DNA of 64,000 nucleotides from Pseudotabrizicola alkalilacus (GCF_003443995.1 NZ_QWEY01000004.1:1-64000), one strand, 5' to 3'; positions 19,742 to 27,968 are shown, counted from the stretch's first letter. Numbers and translations are program-made. The notes: generated by a model from the letters alone, not told the origin.

Positions 19742-19754
19742 GCGATTAAATCGC
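19742..19754. promoter_or_regulatory. Candidate OhrR operator O1
   Basis: A perfect 13-bp palindrome, GCGATT-A-AATCGC, lies 20 bp upstream of ohrR and overlaps the spacer and -35 of its likely promoter. The same core recurs at 19800-19810. Confidence 0.65.
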
Positions 19755-19761
19755 AAGCGGG

Positions 19762-19790
19762 TTGACTGGGGCGAGCGACCCGGCTATATC
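19762..19790 (+). promoter_or_regulatory. Promoter of ohr
   Basis: TTGACT (19762-19767) and TATATC (19785-19790) are separated by 17 bp, close to the sigma-70 consensus. The predicted start of transcription, about 19796, is next to the second operator, so bound OhrR would block initiation. Confidence 0.7.
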
Positions 19791-19799
19791 AATCGCATA

Positions 19800-19810
19800 C
19801 GATTAAATCG
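19800..19810. promoter_or_regulatory. Candidate OhrR operator O2
   Basis: CGATT-A-AATCG repeats the O1 core and continues CAAACG, as O1 continues CAAGCG, giving a 17-bp near-identical copy. It lies at about +5 of the predicted ohr transcript. Confidence 0.65.
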
Positions 19811-19828
19811 CAAACGAAGGGAAATCAG

Positions 19829-20257
19829 ATGTCTGTAGATCCGAAGTACTGGACCGAAGCACAGGCCACCGGCGGTGGCCGCAATGGTCTGGCCAAGCTG
19901 GCCGATGGCAAACTGACGGTCACAATGACCAGCCCGAAAGAGCTGGGCGGCAACGGCGCGGGGCACAACCCGGAAGAGCTGTTCGCGATTGGCTATGCCG
20001 CCTGCTATCTGGGCGCGATGCGCTTTGCCGCCAGCAGTGAAAAGCTGGGCACGGTGCCCGATGATGCAACCGTCAACGCGCATGTCGGCATCGGCCCGCG
20101 CAGCGACGGCGGCTTTGGGCTGAAGGTCAAGCTGGTGGTCAAGCTGCCGGGCGTCGAGAAATCGGTGGCCGAGAAGATGGTCGAGCGTGGCCATTTCATC
20201 TGCCCCTATTCCAACGCGACCAAGGGCAATATCGAAGTTGAAACCGAACTGGCCTGA
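19829..20257 (+). CDS. ohr: Ohr, organic hydroperoxide resistance protein
   Basis: The 142-residue OsmC/Ohr-fold peroxidase reduces organic and fatty-acid hydroperoxides in the cytoplasm using lipoylated proteins as electron donors. Both active cysteines are visible: one in AIGYAACYLGAM (near residue 60) and the resolving one in GHFICPYSNATKGN near the C-terminus. The length is standard. GAAGGG lies 10 nt before the ATG. It is controlled by the divergent ohrR through the two operators in the 106-bp gap. Confidence 0.95.
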   Translation: MSVDPKYWTEAQATGGGRNGLAKLADGKLTVTMTSPKELGGNGAGHNPEELFAIGYAACYLGAMRFAASSEKLGTVPDDATVNAHVGIGPRSDGGFGLKVKLVVKLPGVEKSVAEKMVERGHFICPYSNATKGNIEVETELA

Positions 20258-20358
20258 GCCGGTTTACGCCGGAGCCACGCCCGCGCAGTTGCGCGGGCGT
20301 TTGGCGTTCTGCTGATTCTGGGGTAGGATGGTCGCCCGCAACAGTTTTGGAGGACAGC

Positions 20359-20541
20359 ATGCACCGTGACCCCAAGGGCCGCCATCTGGCCGACACCCGC
20401 GCCCCCAGCACCGGCAGCAAGACCGCACATTTCCTGCGGCTGGCCCGCCCCAAGCGGGACGCATTCCACGCCACCCACGCGCCCGTAAGCGCCACCCGGC
20501 TGACGCAATTCCTGCGCATCGCGCGGGGGCGGACGGCCTGA
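20359..20541 (+). CDS. Possible 60-residue basic small protein
   Basis: The frame starts at an ATG 6 nt after GGAGGA, one of the best ribosome-binding sites in the window, and ends 40 nt before a bidirectional terminator. The product (MHRDPKGRHLADTRAP...) is arginine- and histidine-rich with no membrane segment and no family I recognise. A longer frame on the opposite strand has no such start signal. Support is limited to start and stop signals and the gap it fills. Confidence 0.45.
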   Translation: MHRDPKGRHLADTRAPSTGSKTAHFLRLARPKRDAFHATHAPVSATRLTQFLRIARGRTA

Positions 20542-20581
20542 GCAGGCGACGTCTGCCAGACGGACAGAGCAGATGCAAAAA

Positions 20582-20604
20582 GGGCGCCCCGGAGGCGCCC
20601 TTTT
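20582..20604. terminator. Bidirectional terminator between the small ORF and ilvE
   Basis: GGGCGCC (20582-20588) and GGCGCCC (20594-20600) form a stem followed by TTTT and preceded by AAAAA, so it can act on both strands. It lies 22 nt after the ilvE stop on the minus strand. Confidence 0.85.
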
Positions 20605-20625
20605 CGATATCGTGGCTGCCCGGTA

Positions 20626-21492
20626 TCAGGCGCGGACCAGCTTTTCGTAATCCAGCGAGACCTGTTTGCACAGCGCGCCGACCTCAAAATTATAGTCGCC
20701 GATCTGGCCGACCGGGGTGACCTCGGCGGCGGTGCCGGTGAGGAAGCATTGCTCAAAGCTTTCCAGCTCTGACGCCTCGATCCGGCGCTCGACCACCGGG
20801 ATACCCATCCCCTCCAGCATGCCGATCACGGTTTGGCGGGTGATGCCGTTGAGGATCGCGTCGGGGATCGGGGTATGAACCTGGCCATCCTTGACGAAAA
20901 AGATATTGGCCCCGGTCGCTTCGGCCACATAGCCGCGATAATCGAACATCATCGCATCCGAGCAGCCTTTGGCCTCGGCCGCGTGTTTCGACATGGTGCA
21001 GATCATATAGAGGCCGGCAGCCTTGGCCGCGTGCGGGGTGGTGTCGGGCGACGGGCGTTTCCATTTGGCGATGTCAAGTTTCGCGCCTTTGAACTTGGCG
21101 TCGCCGTAGTAGTTGCCCCAGGACCAGACCGCGACCGCCATGCGGATCGGGTTGCGCTTGGCGGCTACGCCCATATCCTCACCCGCGCCGCGCCAAGCCA
21201 GAGCGCGCACATAAGCGTCGGTCAGGTTGTTGGCTTTCAGCACCGCGTCTTTTGCGGCCTCGATCTCATCGACCGACCACGGCAGTTCCATATCCAGCAG
21301 TTCACCGGATTTGCGCAGCCGCTCGGAATGCGCGCGGCTTTTGAAGATCTTGCCGTTGTAGCAACGCTCGCCCTCGAACACCGCAGAGGCGTAATGCATG
21401 GCATGGGTCAGGACATGGACATTGGCATCGCGCCAGTTTACCAATTTGCCATCCATCCAGATGAACCCGTCACGATCGTCATAGCCAGCCAT
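20626..21492 (-). CDS. ilvE: IlvE, branched-chain amino acid aminotransferase
   Basis: The 288-residue fold-type IV PLP enzyme catalyses the last step of Leu, Ile and Val synthesis. The PLP lysine lies in the HAAKAAGLY segment, followed by the family region DAMMFDYRGYVAEATGANIF. The C-terminal FLTGTAAEVTPVGQIG binds the phosphate and substrate. The ATG at 21492 (MAGYDDRDG) follows GGGGG about 6 nt upstream and is preferred over 21546. The gene is divergent from petP. Confidence 0.94.
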   Translation of the reverse strand: MAGYDDRDGFIWMDGKLVNWRDANVHVLTHAMHYASAVFEGERCYNGKIFKSRAHSERLRKSGELLDMELPWSVDEIEAAKDAVLKANNLTDAYVRALAWRGAGEDMGVAAKRNPIRMAVAVWSWGNYYGDAKFKGAKLDIAKWKRPSPDTTPHAAKAAGLYMICTMSKHAAEAKGCSDAMMFDYRGYVAEATGANIFFVKDGQVHTPIPDAILNGITRQTVIGMLEGMGIPVVERRIEASELESFEQCFLTGTAAEVTPVGQIGDYNFEVGALCKQVSLDYEKLVRA

Positions 21493-21635
21493 GATGCCCC
21501 CTGCCTTTTCACAATGTTGCGCGAATTTGGTCCGTTTCGGATACAATATTGCGCAAAACCGATGGCGAGCTATCAGTTGGTCCTTGGAAAGTCAACAAGG
21601 CTGACGTAACTTCGCCGTCAGGCAGGGAGGCATTC

Positions 21636-22136
21636 ATGGCAGATCAGACCCCCAGCGGCGAAAGCCTGCTGTTTCTGACAGATGAGCAGCTGCGCAAAGG
21701 CATCGAGGCGATGTTTTTCGCCTATCGCGGCTTTACCGCTGATCCCGACCGCATTCTGGAAGGCATGGATTATGGCCGCGCGCATCACCGGGCGATCCAT
21801 TTCATTCATCGCAGTCCGGGCACCACGGTGTCAAACCTGCTGACCATTCTGGGCGTGACAAAGCAATCTCTGAACCGGGTGTTGCGGACGCTGGTCGAGG
21901 ATGGTCTGGTCGAAGCGCGGGTCGGACGGCGCGACAAGCGCGAGCGGCATCTGCACCTGACGCCAAAGGGTCAGGAGCTGGAGCGGGAGTTGTCGGATGC
22001 ACAGCGCGCGCGGATGCGGGCGGCGTACCGGGCGGCGGGGCCGCAGGCAGTGGCCGGGTTCCGGCAAGTGCTGGAGGCGATGATGGACCCGGAATTGCGC
22101 CGGCAATACCAAGGATTGAAGGAGAGCGGCGCATGA
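21636..22136 (+). CDS. petP: PetP-like MarR family regulator
   Basis: The 166-residue MarR-type winged-helix protein includes the recognition region TTVSNLLTILGVTKQSLNRVLRTLVEDG and the wing RVGRRDKRERHLHLT. It overlaps a response-regulator gene by 4 bp (ATGA). In Rhodobacter capsulatus the petP-petR pair lies next to the cytochrome bc1 operon and is needed for its expression; here petABC is about 6 kb away. GGGAGG lies 7 nt before the ATG. The name rests on gene order and family rather than on a sequence search. Confidence 0.75.
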   Translation: MADQTPSGESLLFLTDEQLRKGIEAMFFAYRGFTADPDRILEGMDYGRAHHRAIHFIHRSPGTTVSNLLTILGVTKQSLNRVLRTLVEDGLVEARVGRRDKRERHLHLTPKGQELERELSDAQRARMRAAYRAAGPQAVAGFRQVLEAMMDPELRRQYQGLKESGA

Positions 22137-22828
22137 CCCAAGGTGACGCGCATCTGCTGGTTGTCGATGATGACGAGCGTATCCGGGGGCTGTTGCAGAA
22201 GTTCCTGATCCGCAACGGGTTTCTGGTCACAGTCGCGCGCGATGGCGCGCAGGCCCGCAAGCTGTTGGCAGGGCTGGAATTTGACATGATCGTGCTGGAT
22301 GTGATGATGCCGGGGATGGACGGCATCAGCCTGACCCGCGAGCTGCGGCAGCGGATGCAGACGCCGATCCTGTTGCTGACCGCGCGGGGCGAGACGGCAA
22401 GCCGGATCGAGGGGTTCGAGGCCGGGGCGGATGACTACCTTGGCAAGCCGTTCGAGCCAAAGGAGCTGCTGCTGCGGATCAACGCGATTCTGCGCCGGGT
22501 GCCGGTGGTGCGGACCGAAACGGTGCCCAAGGTGCTGCATCTGGGCCCGGTGCGCTATGACATGGACCGGGGCGAGCTGTGGCGCGGGCCCGATCCGGTG
22601 CGGCTGACCGCGACCGAGGCGGCGTTGATGCGGCTGTTTTCGGCGCATCCGGGCCATGCGATCAGCCGCGAGAAGCTGGTGGCCGATCTGGGCCGCGATG
22701 ATGCCGCGCAGGAACGTGCGGTGGATGTGCAGATCACCCGGTTGCGCCGCAAGATCGAGGATGACCCCAAGCAGCCGCGCTATCTGCAGACGGTGCGGGG
22801 CGAAGGCTACATGCTGCAACCCGATTGA
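22133..22828 (+). CDS. petR: PetR-like OmpR-family response regulator
   Basis: The 231-residue protein has a receiver domain (acidic pair VDDDER, phospho-acceptor in IVLDVMMPGMDG, LLLTARGE, conserved Lys in LGKPF) and an OmpR winged-helix output domain (VDVQITRLRRKIEDDPKQPRYLQTVRGEGYM). It is coupled to petP by a 4-bp overlap. No histidine kinase lies nearby, in line with what is known of PetR in Rhodobacter, where no cognate kinase was found next to it. It probably activates the petABC operon located at 28-31 kb. Confidence 0.8.
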   Translation: MTQGDAHLLVVDDDERIRGLLQKFLIRNGFLVTVARDGAQARKLLAGLEFDMIVLDVMMPGMDGISLTRELRQRMQTPILLLTARGETASRIEGFEAGADDYLGKPFEPKELLLRINAILRRVPVVRTETVPKVLHLGPVRYDMDRGELWRGPDPVRLTATEAALMRLFSAHPGHAISREKLVADLGRDDAAQERAVDVQITRLRRKIEDDPKQPRYLQTVRGEGYMLQPD

Positions 22829-22905
22829 AAGGTTTTGCCGACCTGATACTGAGGGCTGTCCGATGAGCGCAATATGCAGCTCATGACAGTCTTCAGGGGT
22901 ATGAA

Positions 22906-23403
22906 TTGAAATCTGCTTGCATCTCTTTGGCCGCCACAATGGCCTTGGCCGGCTTTTCGGCAATGGCGACGGCCCAGACTCTGATGACCTATGATACGGT
23001 CGGGGTCTGGGATGTGCTGGTTGATCCGACCATCGGCAATGGCTGCCTGATCAATGCCGAGTTTGAAGACGGGTCCGATGTGCGCATCGGCTTTGCCCCC
23101 GATACCGGCTATGGCTATATTCTGGCGCTGAATGACGGCTGGGAAGGTGTGGAAGACGATGTAATGTATCCGGTGTCGATGGATGTCGACGGTTCGGTTT
23201 ATGAGGGTGAAGGCAAGGGCATTCACATCGACAACCTGCCCGGCGTGGACATCGAATTCGACAGTGCCGACTTTCTGCTGGATGTGGCGACGAAACAGAC
23301 CCTGACCCTGTCAACCGAGGCGGGCGAGATCATGTCGATCGACCTGACCGACACCCTGCGCGCGCTGGAATCAGCAATCGCGTGTCAGGAAGCACAGGGC
23401 TGA
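22906..23403 (+). CDS. Secreted protein of unknown function, TTG start
   Basis: The 165-residue product has a clear signal peptide (KSACISLAATMALAGFSAMATA, cleaved before QTLMT) and an acidic mature part without known domains; a Cys pair (NGCLIN, IACQEAQG) may form a disulfide. The only in-frame start is TTG at 22906, 7 nt after AGGGG. A decoy ATG at 22901 in another frame gives only MN and a stop that overlaps the TTG (ATGAATTGA). I do not recognise a function. Separated from petR by 77 bp. Confidence 0.7.
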   Translation: MKSACISLAATMALAGFSAMATAQTLMTYDTVGVWDVLVDPTIGNGCLINAEFEDGSDVRIGFAPDTGYGYILALNDGWEGVEDDVMYPVSMDVDGSVYEGEGKGIHIDNLPGVDIEFDSADFLLDVATKQTLTLSTEAGEIMSIDLTDTLRALESAIACQEAQG

Positions 23404-23466
23404 GACTGTCAGCGCGGCTGCAATCAAGTGGTTGCAGCCGCCGCGATGCGCGCCATAGTGGCGGGC

Positions 23467-24300
23467 ATGAAAACGCTGCTCTCTCTCGGGCATGGCTACA
23501 GCGCCGATGCCCTGGCCCGCCTGCTGATCCCGCAGGGCTGGTCCGTTATCGGCACCACCCGGCGCCCGGCCAAGGCCGCACGGATGAAGGCTGATGGCAT
23601 CACGCCGCTGCTCTGGCCCGGCGACCTTGGCCCGGCATTGTCACGGGCGACCCATATCCTCGCCTCTGCTGCCCCGGATGCGGCGGGTGATCCGTTTTTG
23701 CAGGCATGGCCCGCACTCGCCGACGCACAGCCGGAATGGGTTGGCTATCTGTCCACCACCGGGGTGTATGGCGACCATCAGGGCGGCTGGGTGGATGAAA
23801 CCACGCCGCTGACTCCCGACAGCCCGCGCGGGGCGCAACGGGTTCTGGCAGAGTCGCAATGGCGGCAGACCGGCTTGCCACTGCATATCTTCCGGCTTGC
23901 GGGGATTTATGGTCCCGGTCGCGGCCCGTTTGAAAAGGTGCGTGACGGCAGCGCCCGGCGGATCATCAAGCCCGGCCAGTTCTTCAGCCGGACCCATGTG
24001 GATGACATCGCACAGGTGCTGGCCGCCAGCATCGCCCGCCCCAATCCGCACGCGGCCTATAACGTCTGCGATGATGAACCGGCCCCACCCGAAGACGTGC
24101 TGTCCTATGCCGCAGCCCTGCTCGGCCTGCCCGAGCCGCCCGCAGTTCCCTTTGATCAGGCCGACATGACCCCGATGGCACGCAGCTTTTATTCCGAGTC
24201 GAAACGCGTGCGCAACGACCGGATCAAGGAACAGCTGGGCGTTCGGCTGCTGTATCCCACCTATCGCGAGGGACTGGCCGCGCTGCGCTCGGCTGACTGA
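23467..24300 (+). CDS. NAD(P)-dependent epimerase/SDR-like protein
   Basis: The 277-residue protein has an extended short-chain dehydrogenase/epimerase fold. The nucleotide-binding start SLGHGYSADALARLL has a G-x-G-x-x pattern weaker than usual, and the catalytic Tyr-x-x-x-Lys is not evident: STTGVYGDHQGGWVDE keeps Tyr but no Lys three positions later. Other family segments are FRLAGIYGPGRG and TRTHVDDIAQVLAAS-like residues around 175. It resembles the YeeZ-type SDR proteins of unknown substrate. The ATG at 23467 is chosen on conservation. Confidence 0.75.
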   Translation: MKTLLSLGHGYSADALARLLIPQGWSVIGTTRRPAKAARMKADGITPLLWPGDLGPALSRATHILASAAPDAAGDPFLQAWPALADAQPEWVGYLSTTGVYGDHQGGWVDETTPLTPDSPRGAQRVLAESQWRQTGLPLHIFRLAGIYGPGRGPFEKVRDGSARRIIKPGQFFSRTHVDDIAQVLAASIARPNPHAAYNVCDDEPAPPEDVLSYAAALLGLPEPPAVPFDQADMTPMARSFYSESKRVRNDRIKEQLGVRLLYPTYREGLAALRSAD

Positions 24301-24370
24301 GGCTCTGCGTGATTGAGGTCTGGATGTGAGCAGTCAAGACCAGGATGAAAGCCATGGGACAGCGCCTGCC

Positions 24371-24392
24371 TTTCATCTTGGCAAAAATACTC
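24371..24392. repeat. Half copy of a dispersed intergenic repeat (CATCTTGG...AAATACTC)
   Basis: TTTCATCTTGGCAAAAATAC continues TC and matches one arm of the hairpin at 31063-31124. It lies in the gap before the thi riboswitch. Other members are at 27826, 31063, 39841 and 46583. Confidence 0.55.
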
Positions 24393-24485
24393 ATGATCCT
24401 GCGGGTTCAAAGGGCGCACCACGCCGGGCGAGCGGCCTGCGATTGCCCCTTGCGCCTGCCTGCAAGGGTCGTATCCTTGTTGATA

Positions 24486-24579
24486 CCTCGGGGTGCCCAG
24501 CGGTTGATCTGGTGGGCTGAGATGCGCAAGCGGACCCGTTGAACCTGACCCGGATCATACCGGCGGAGGGAAGGTGCGA
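24486..24579 (+). promoter_or_regulatory. TPP riboswitch (THI element) of thiBPQ
   Basis: Diagnostic segments occur in order: CGGGGTGCC at 24489, GGCTGAGA at 24515, GACCCGTTGAACCTGACCCG from 24533, and ATACCGGCGGAGGGAAG ending near 24573. These match the aptamer that binds thiamine pyrophosphate. It is 50 nt upstream of the thiB start and should shut off the operon when TPP is plentiful. Confidence 0.96.
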
Positions 24580-24626
24580 AGGATGACCTCCAAGCCCGAC
24601 CTGTTCCGTCGCAGTTGGAGGAAGAC

Positions 24627-25607
24627 ATGAAGACTTCGATCCTTGCGACCGGCCTGTCCTGCATCGCCCTTGCGGCGGCGGCAGAGACGCCTGTCCTCAC
24701 GGTGCTGACCTACGACAGTTTTGTGACCGAATGGGGCCCCGGCCCGGCGGTGGAGGCCGCGTTCGAGGCCGACTGCGGCTGCGATCTGCGCTTTGTCGGC
24801 GCGAGCGACGGCGCCGCCCTGCTGGCGCGGGTACAGCTGGAGGGGGCATCGGGCACGGCCGATGTGGTACTGGGGCTGGATACCAGCCTGACCGCGCAGG
24901 CGGCGGCAACCGGGCTGTTTGCCCCGCATGGGATGACGTCCCCCACGCTTCCCGTGGCGTTTGACGACCCGCTGTTCCTGCCATTCGACTGGGGCTGGTT
25001 CGCCTTTGTCCATGACAAGGCCAAACTGCCCGATCCGCCGAAGTCGTTCGAAGAACTGGCGGCATCTGACGTAAAGATCGTGATCCAGGACCCGCGATCC
25101 TCGACCCCCGGACTGGGGTTGTTGATGTGGGTAAAAGCGGCCTACGGCGCACGGGCAGGCGAGATCTGGACGGGGCTGGCCGATAACATCGTAACGGTCA
25201 CCCCCGGCTGGTCCGAGGCTTACGGCCTGTTTCTGGAGGGGGAGGCGGACATGGTTCTGTCCTACACCACCAGCCCGGCCTATCACCTGATTGCCGAACA
25301 GGATGACAGCAAGGCGGCGGCGGCCTTTGCCGAGGGGCACTACCTGCAGGTCGAGGTGGCGGGCAAACTGGCCGGGTCGCAACAGCCGGAGCTGGCAGAC
25401 CGGTTTCTGGCTTTCATGCTGACGGAGCCGTTCCAGTCGGTGATCCCCACCACCAACTGGATGTATCCGGCGGTGACCCCGGCGGCAGGTTTGCCAGAGG
25501 GGTTCGAATCGCTGCGGCCTGAAATCTCACTGCTCATGAGCAGTGAAGAGGCGATGACGGTACGGGCAGAGGCTTTGGCCGAATGGCAAGCCGCATTGGC
25601 GCGCTGA
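24627..25607 (+). CDS. thiB: ThiB, periplasmic thiamine-binding protein
   Basis: The 326-residue substrate-binding protein of the thiamine ABC importer has a signal peptide (SILATGLSCIALAAAA) and the family segments VLTYDSFVTEWGPGP, FDWGWFAFVHDK, IQDPRSSTPGLGLL and PTTNWMYPA. It binds thiamine, its phosphates or TPP in the periplasm. GGAGGAA precedes the ATG at 24627. It is the first gene after the TPP riboswitch and its 3' end overlaps thiP by 25 bp. Confidence 0.95.
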   Translation: MKTSILATGLSCIALAAAAETPVLTVLTYDSFVTEWGPGPAVEAAFEADCGCDLRFVGASDGAALLARVQLEGASGTADVVLGLDTSLTAQAAATGLFAPHGMTSPTLPVAFDDPLFLPFDWGWFAFVHDKAKLPDPPKSFEELAASDVKIVIQDPRSSTPGLGLLMWVKAAYGARAGEIWTGLADNIVTVTPGWSEAYGLFLEGEADMVLSYTTSPAYHLIAEQDDSKAAAAFAEGHYLQVEVAGKLAGSQQPELADRFLAFMLTEPFQSVIPTTNWMYPAVTPAAGLPEGFESLRPEISLLMSSEEAMTVRAEALAEWQAALAR

Positions 25608-27130
25608 TCCCCGCGCTTCTGGCGGGGGCGCTGGCGCTGTTCGTGCTGGCCCCCGTGCTGGCGGTGGCGGCGCGGGCGACCGGGTTTGCGCTTGGCCCTG
25701 CCGATTGGGCGGCGGTGCGGTTTACCGCAGCGCAGGCCTTTGTCTCGGCCTTGGTATCGGTCACGCTGGCGGTGCCGGTGGCGCGGGCGCTGGCGCGGCG
25801 CAGCTTTGCGGGGCGCGGGGCGCTGATCACCCTGATGGGCGCTCCGTTTTTATTGCCGACGATTGTGGCGGTGCTGGCGCTGGTCGCGGTGTTTGGCCGG
25901 GCGGGCGTGGTCAATCAAGGGTTGGGGCTGTTTGGCATGGGGCCGATCTCGGTCTATGGCGCGCATGGGGTGGTGCTGGCGCATGTGTTTCTGAACCTGC
26001 CGCTGGCGGTGCGGATGCTGTTGCAGGGCTGGCAGGCGATTCCGTCCGAGCGGTTCCGGCTGGCCGAATCGCTGGGCTTTGGCCCGGCTCAGATGGCGCG
26101 GCATCTGGAGTGGCCGATGCTGCGCAGCGTGGCGCCCGGTGCGTTTCTGGTGATCTTCGTGATCTGCCTGACCAGTTTTGCCGTGGCGCTGACGCTGGGT
26201 GGCGGGCCGGGGGCGACGACGGTGGAGCTGGCGATTTTCCAAGCGGTGCGATTCGAGTTCAATCTTGGCCGGGCGGCGCTGCTGGCGGCGGTTCAGTTTG
26301 CGCTGTGCGCCGTGGTTGCGGTGCTGGGCTGGCTCCTGGTGACTCCCGCCGCCTTTGGGGCGGGACTGGGGCGGCAGGCGCTGCTGCGCCCGCCGGGGGG
26401 CTGGCGGCGGGGCGGCGATGCGTTGGCGATCGGGCTGGCGGCGGCGTTTTTGCTGCTGCCGCTGGGGGCGGTGGTGCTGCGCGGTCTGCCGGGCTTGGAC
26501 GAACTGCCTGCGCATGTCTGGGCGGCGGCGGGGCGGTCTGTGCTGGTGGCGCTGACCTCGACGGCGGTGACAGTGGCGGCGGCGCTGGTGCTTGCGCTGG
26601 CCGTGGCGCGCGGCGGGCGTGGCGCGGGCGCGATAGATGCGGCGGCGGCGCTGCCGCTGGCGACATCCGGGCTGGTGCTGGGCGTGGGGCTGTTTCTGAT
26701 GGTGCAGCCATTTGTCTCGCCCGCGCGGCTGGCGCTGCCGGTGACGGTTGCGGTGAATGCGGCGCTGACGCTGCCGTTTGTGTACCGGCTGCTGCTGCCC
26801 GAGGCTCGGGTGTTGCTCTCCGATTACGGGCGGCTGGCCGACAGTCTGGGTCTGCGCGGCTGGGCGCGGCTGCGCTGGTTGGTCTTGCCCCGGCTGGCGC
26901 GGCCCTTGGGCTTTGGCGCGGGGCTCGCGGCGGCGCTGTCGATGGGTGATCTGGGCGTGATCGCGCTGTTTGCCACCGAACAGAGCGCGACCCTGCCGCT
27001 GGTGGTGCAGCGGCTGATGGGCGCCTACCGGCTGGAGGCGGCGGCGGGGGCGGCACTGCTGCTGGTCGGGGTCAGCTTTGCGCTGTTCTGGGTGTTTGAC
27101 TACGGGGGGCGTCGCTATGCTGCGGTTTGA
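25583..27130 (+). CDS. thiP: ThiP, thiamine ABC transporter permease
   Basis: The 515-residue inner-membrane protein is a fused permease with two halves, each with about six helices and its own binding-protein-dependent transport motif. The EAA-like loops read ESLGFGPAQMARHLEWPML in the first half and DSLGLRGWARLRWLVLPRL in the second. It forms the channel of the thiamine importer. It overlaps both neighbours (thiB by 25 bp, thiQ by 14 bp), so translation of the three is coupled. Very high GC and low-complexity coding produce long false frames on other strands. Confidence 0.95.
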   Translation: MASRIGALIPALLAGALALFVLAPVLAVAARATGFALGPADWAAVRFTAAQAFVSALVSVTLAVPVARALARRSFAGRGALITLMGAPFLLPTIVAVLALVAVFGRAGVVNQGLGLFGMGPISVYGAHGVVLAHVFLNLPLAVRMLLQGWQAIPSERFRLAESLGFGPAQMARHLEWPMLRSVAPGAFLVIFVICLTSFAVALTLGGGPGATTVELAIFQAVRFEFNLGRAALLAAVQFALCAVVAVLGWLLVTPAAFGAGLGRQALLRPPGGWRRGGDALAIGLAAAFLLLPLGAVVLRGLPGLDELPAHVWAAAGRSVLVALTSTAVTVAAALVLALAVARGGRGAGAIDAAAALPLATSGLVLGVGLFLMVQPFVSPARLALPVTVAVNAALTLPFVYRLLLPEARVLLSDYGRLADSLGLRGWARLRWLVLPRLARPLGFGAGLAAALSMGDLGVIALFATEQSATLPLVVQRLMGAYRLEAAAGAALLLVGVSFALFWVFDYGGRRYAAV

Positions 27131-27809
27131 CAGGGTGGTGCTGGCGCAGGAGGAGTTCCGCCTGTCGGTCGACTGGGAACTGCCCGCAGGCGCGCGTGTG
27201 GCGGTGATCGGGCCGTCCGGTGCGGGGAAATCGACCCTGCTTGCCGCTGTGGCGGGGTTCTTTGCGCCGCAATCGGGGCGGGTGCTGTGGCAGGGTGCCG
27301 ATCTGGGGCCGCTGGATCCCGGCGCGCGCCCGGTGACGATCCTGTTTCAGGACCAGAACCTGTTTCCGCATCTGACGCTGGCCCAGAACCTTGGCCTTGG
27401 CCTGCGCCCCGATCTGCGGCTGTCGGCAGCGCAGCGAACCCAGATTGATACGGTGCTGGAGCGCGTCGGGCTGGGCGGCATGGGCGCACGCAAACCGGCG
27501 CAGCTGTCGGGCGGGCAGATCGGGCGGGCGTCGCTGGCGCGCGCCCTGTTGCGGGCGCGGCCGGTCCTGCTGCTGGACGAGCCGTTTGCTGCCCTCGGCC
27601 CGGCGCTGAAGGCCGAGATGCTGGCCTTGGTGGCCGAGGTGGCGGATGAGACCGGCGCGCTGGTGATGATGGTGACGCATGACCCGGCCGACGCAAAAGC
27701 CTTTGCCGCGCTGACCGTGCTGGTCGCCGACGGGCTGGCGCATGCGCCCGCACCGACCGAGGCACTGTTTGCCAACCCACCACCGGCGCTGCGGGCCTAT
27801 CTGGGGTAA
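27117..27809 (+). CDS. thiQ: ThiQ, thiamine ABC transporter ATPase
   Basis: The 230-residue ATPase powers thiamine import. Walker A is GPSGAGKST, the Q-loop lies in ILFQDQNLFPHLT, the signature is LSGGQ, Walker B is VLLLDEP, and the switch His is in MMVTHDPADA. Directly after the signature the residues are IGRASLARA where most transporters of this class have RQRVALARA. The ATG at 27117 lies inside thiP. A hairpin repeat and a bidirectional terminator follow. Confidence 0.95.
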   Translation: MLRFDRVVLAQEEFRLSVDWELPAGARVAVIGPSGAGKSTLLAAVAGFFAPQSGRVLWQGADLGPLDPGARPVTILFQDQNLFPHLTLAQNLGLGLRPDLRLSAAQRTQIDTVLERVGLGGMGARKPAQLSGGQIGRASLARALLRARPVLLLDEPFAALGPALKAEMLALVAEVADETGALVMMVTHDPADAKAFAALTVLVADGLAHAPAPTEALFANPPPALRAYLG

Positions 27810-27825
27810 GAAATGCGCTCCGCGC

Positions 27826-27892
27826 GGGAGTATTTGGAAAGCAGCAATCCGGACAAGGGCGCTCTTTGCATTGCTGCTTTTCAAATACTCCC
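27826..27892. repeat. Complete hairpin copy of the GTATTTGGAAAGCAGCAAT repeat
   Basis: Two 23-nt arms (27826-27848 and 27870-27892) pair with one G-T mismatch around a 21-nt loop. The right arm and its flank recur, inverted, at 39830-39861 with one difference in 32 nt, and a half copy is at 46583-46602. It lies just after thiQ and could also stabilise its mRNA 3' end. Confidence 0.8.
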
Positions 27893-27968
27893 GCCGGAGG
27901 CGTCCCTCTACTGCAACCGGCGCAAGGCATGGCCATCAGGCACGGGCCGGATCTCTGCGCAGGTTACG

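Noticed and set aside
25705-26949. 414-codon Gly/Ala-rich frame inside thiP
   Set aside because: A shadow of thiP in another frame; low complexity and no start signal.
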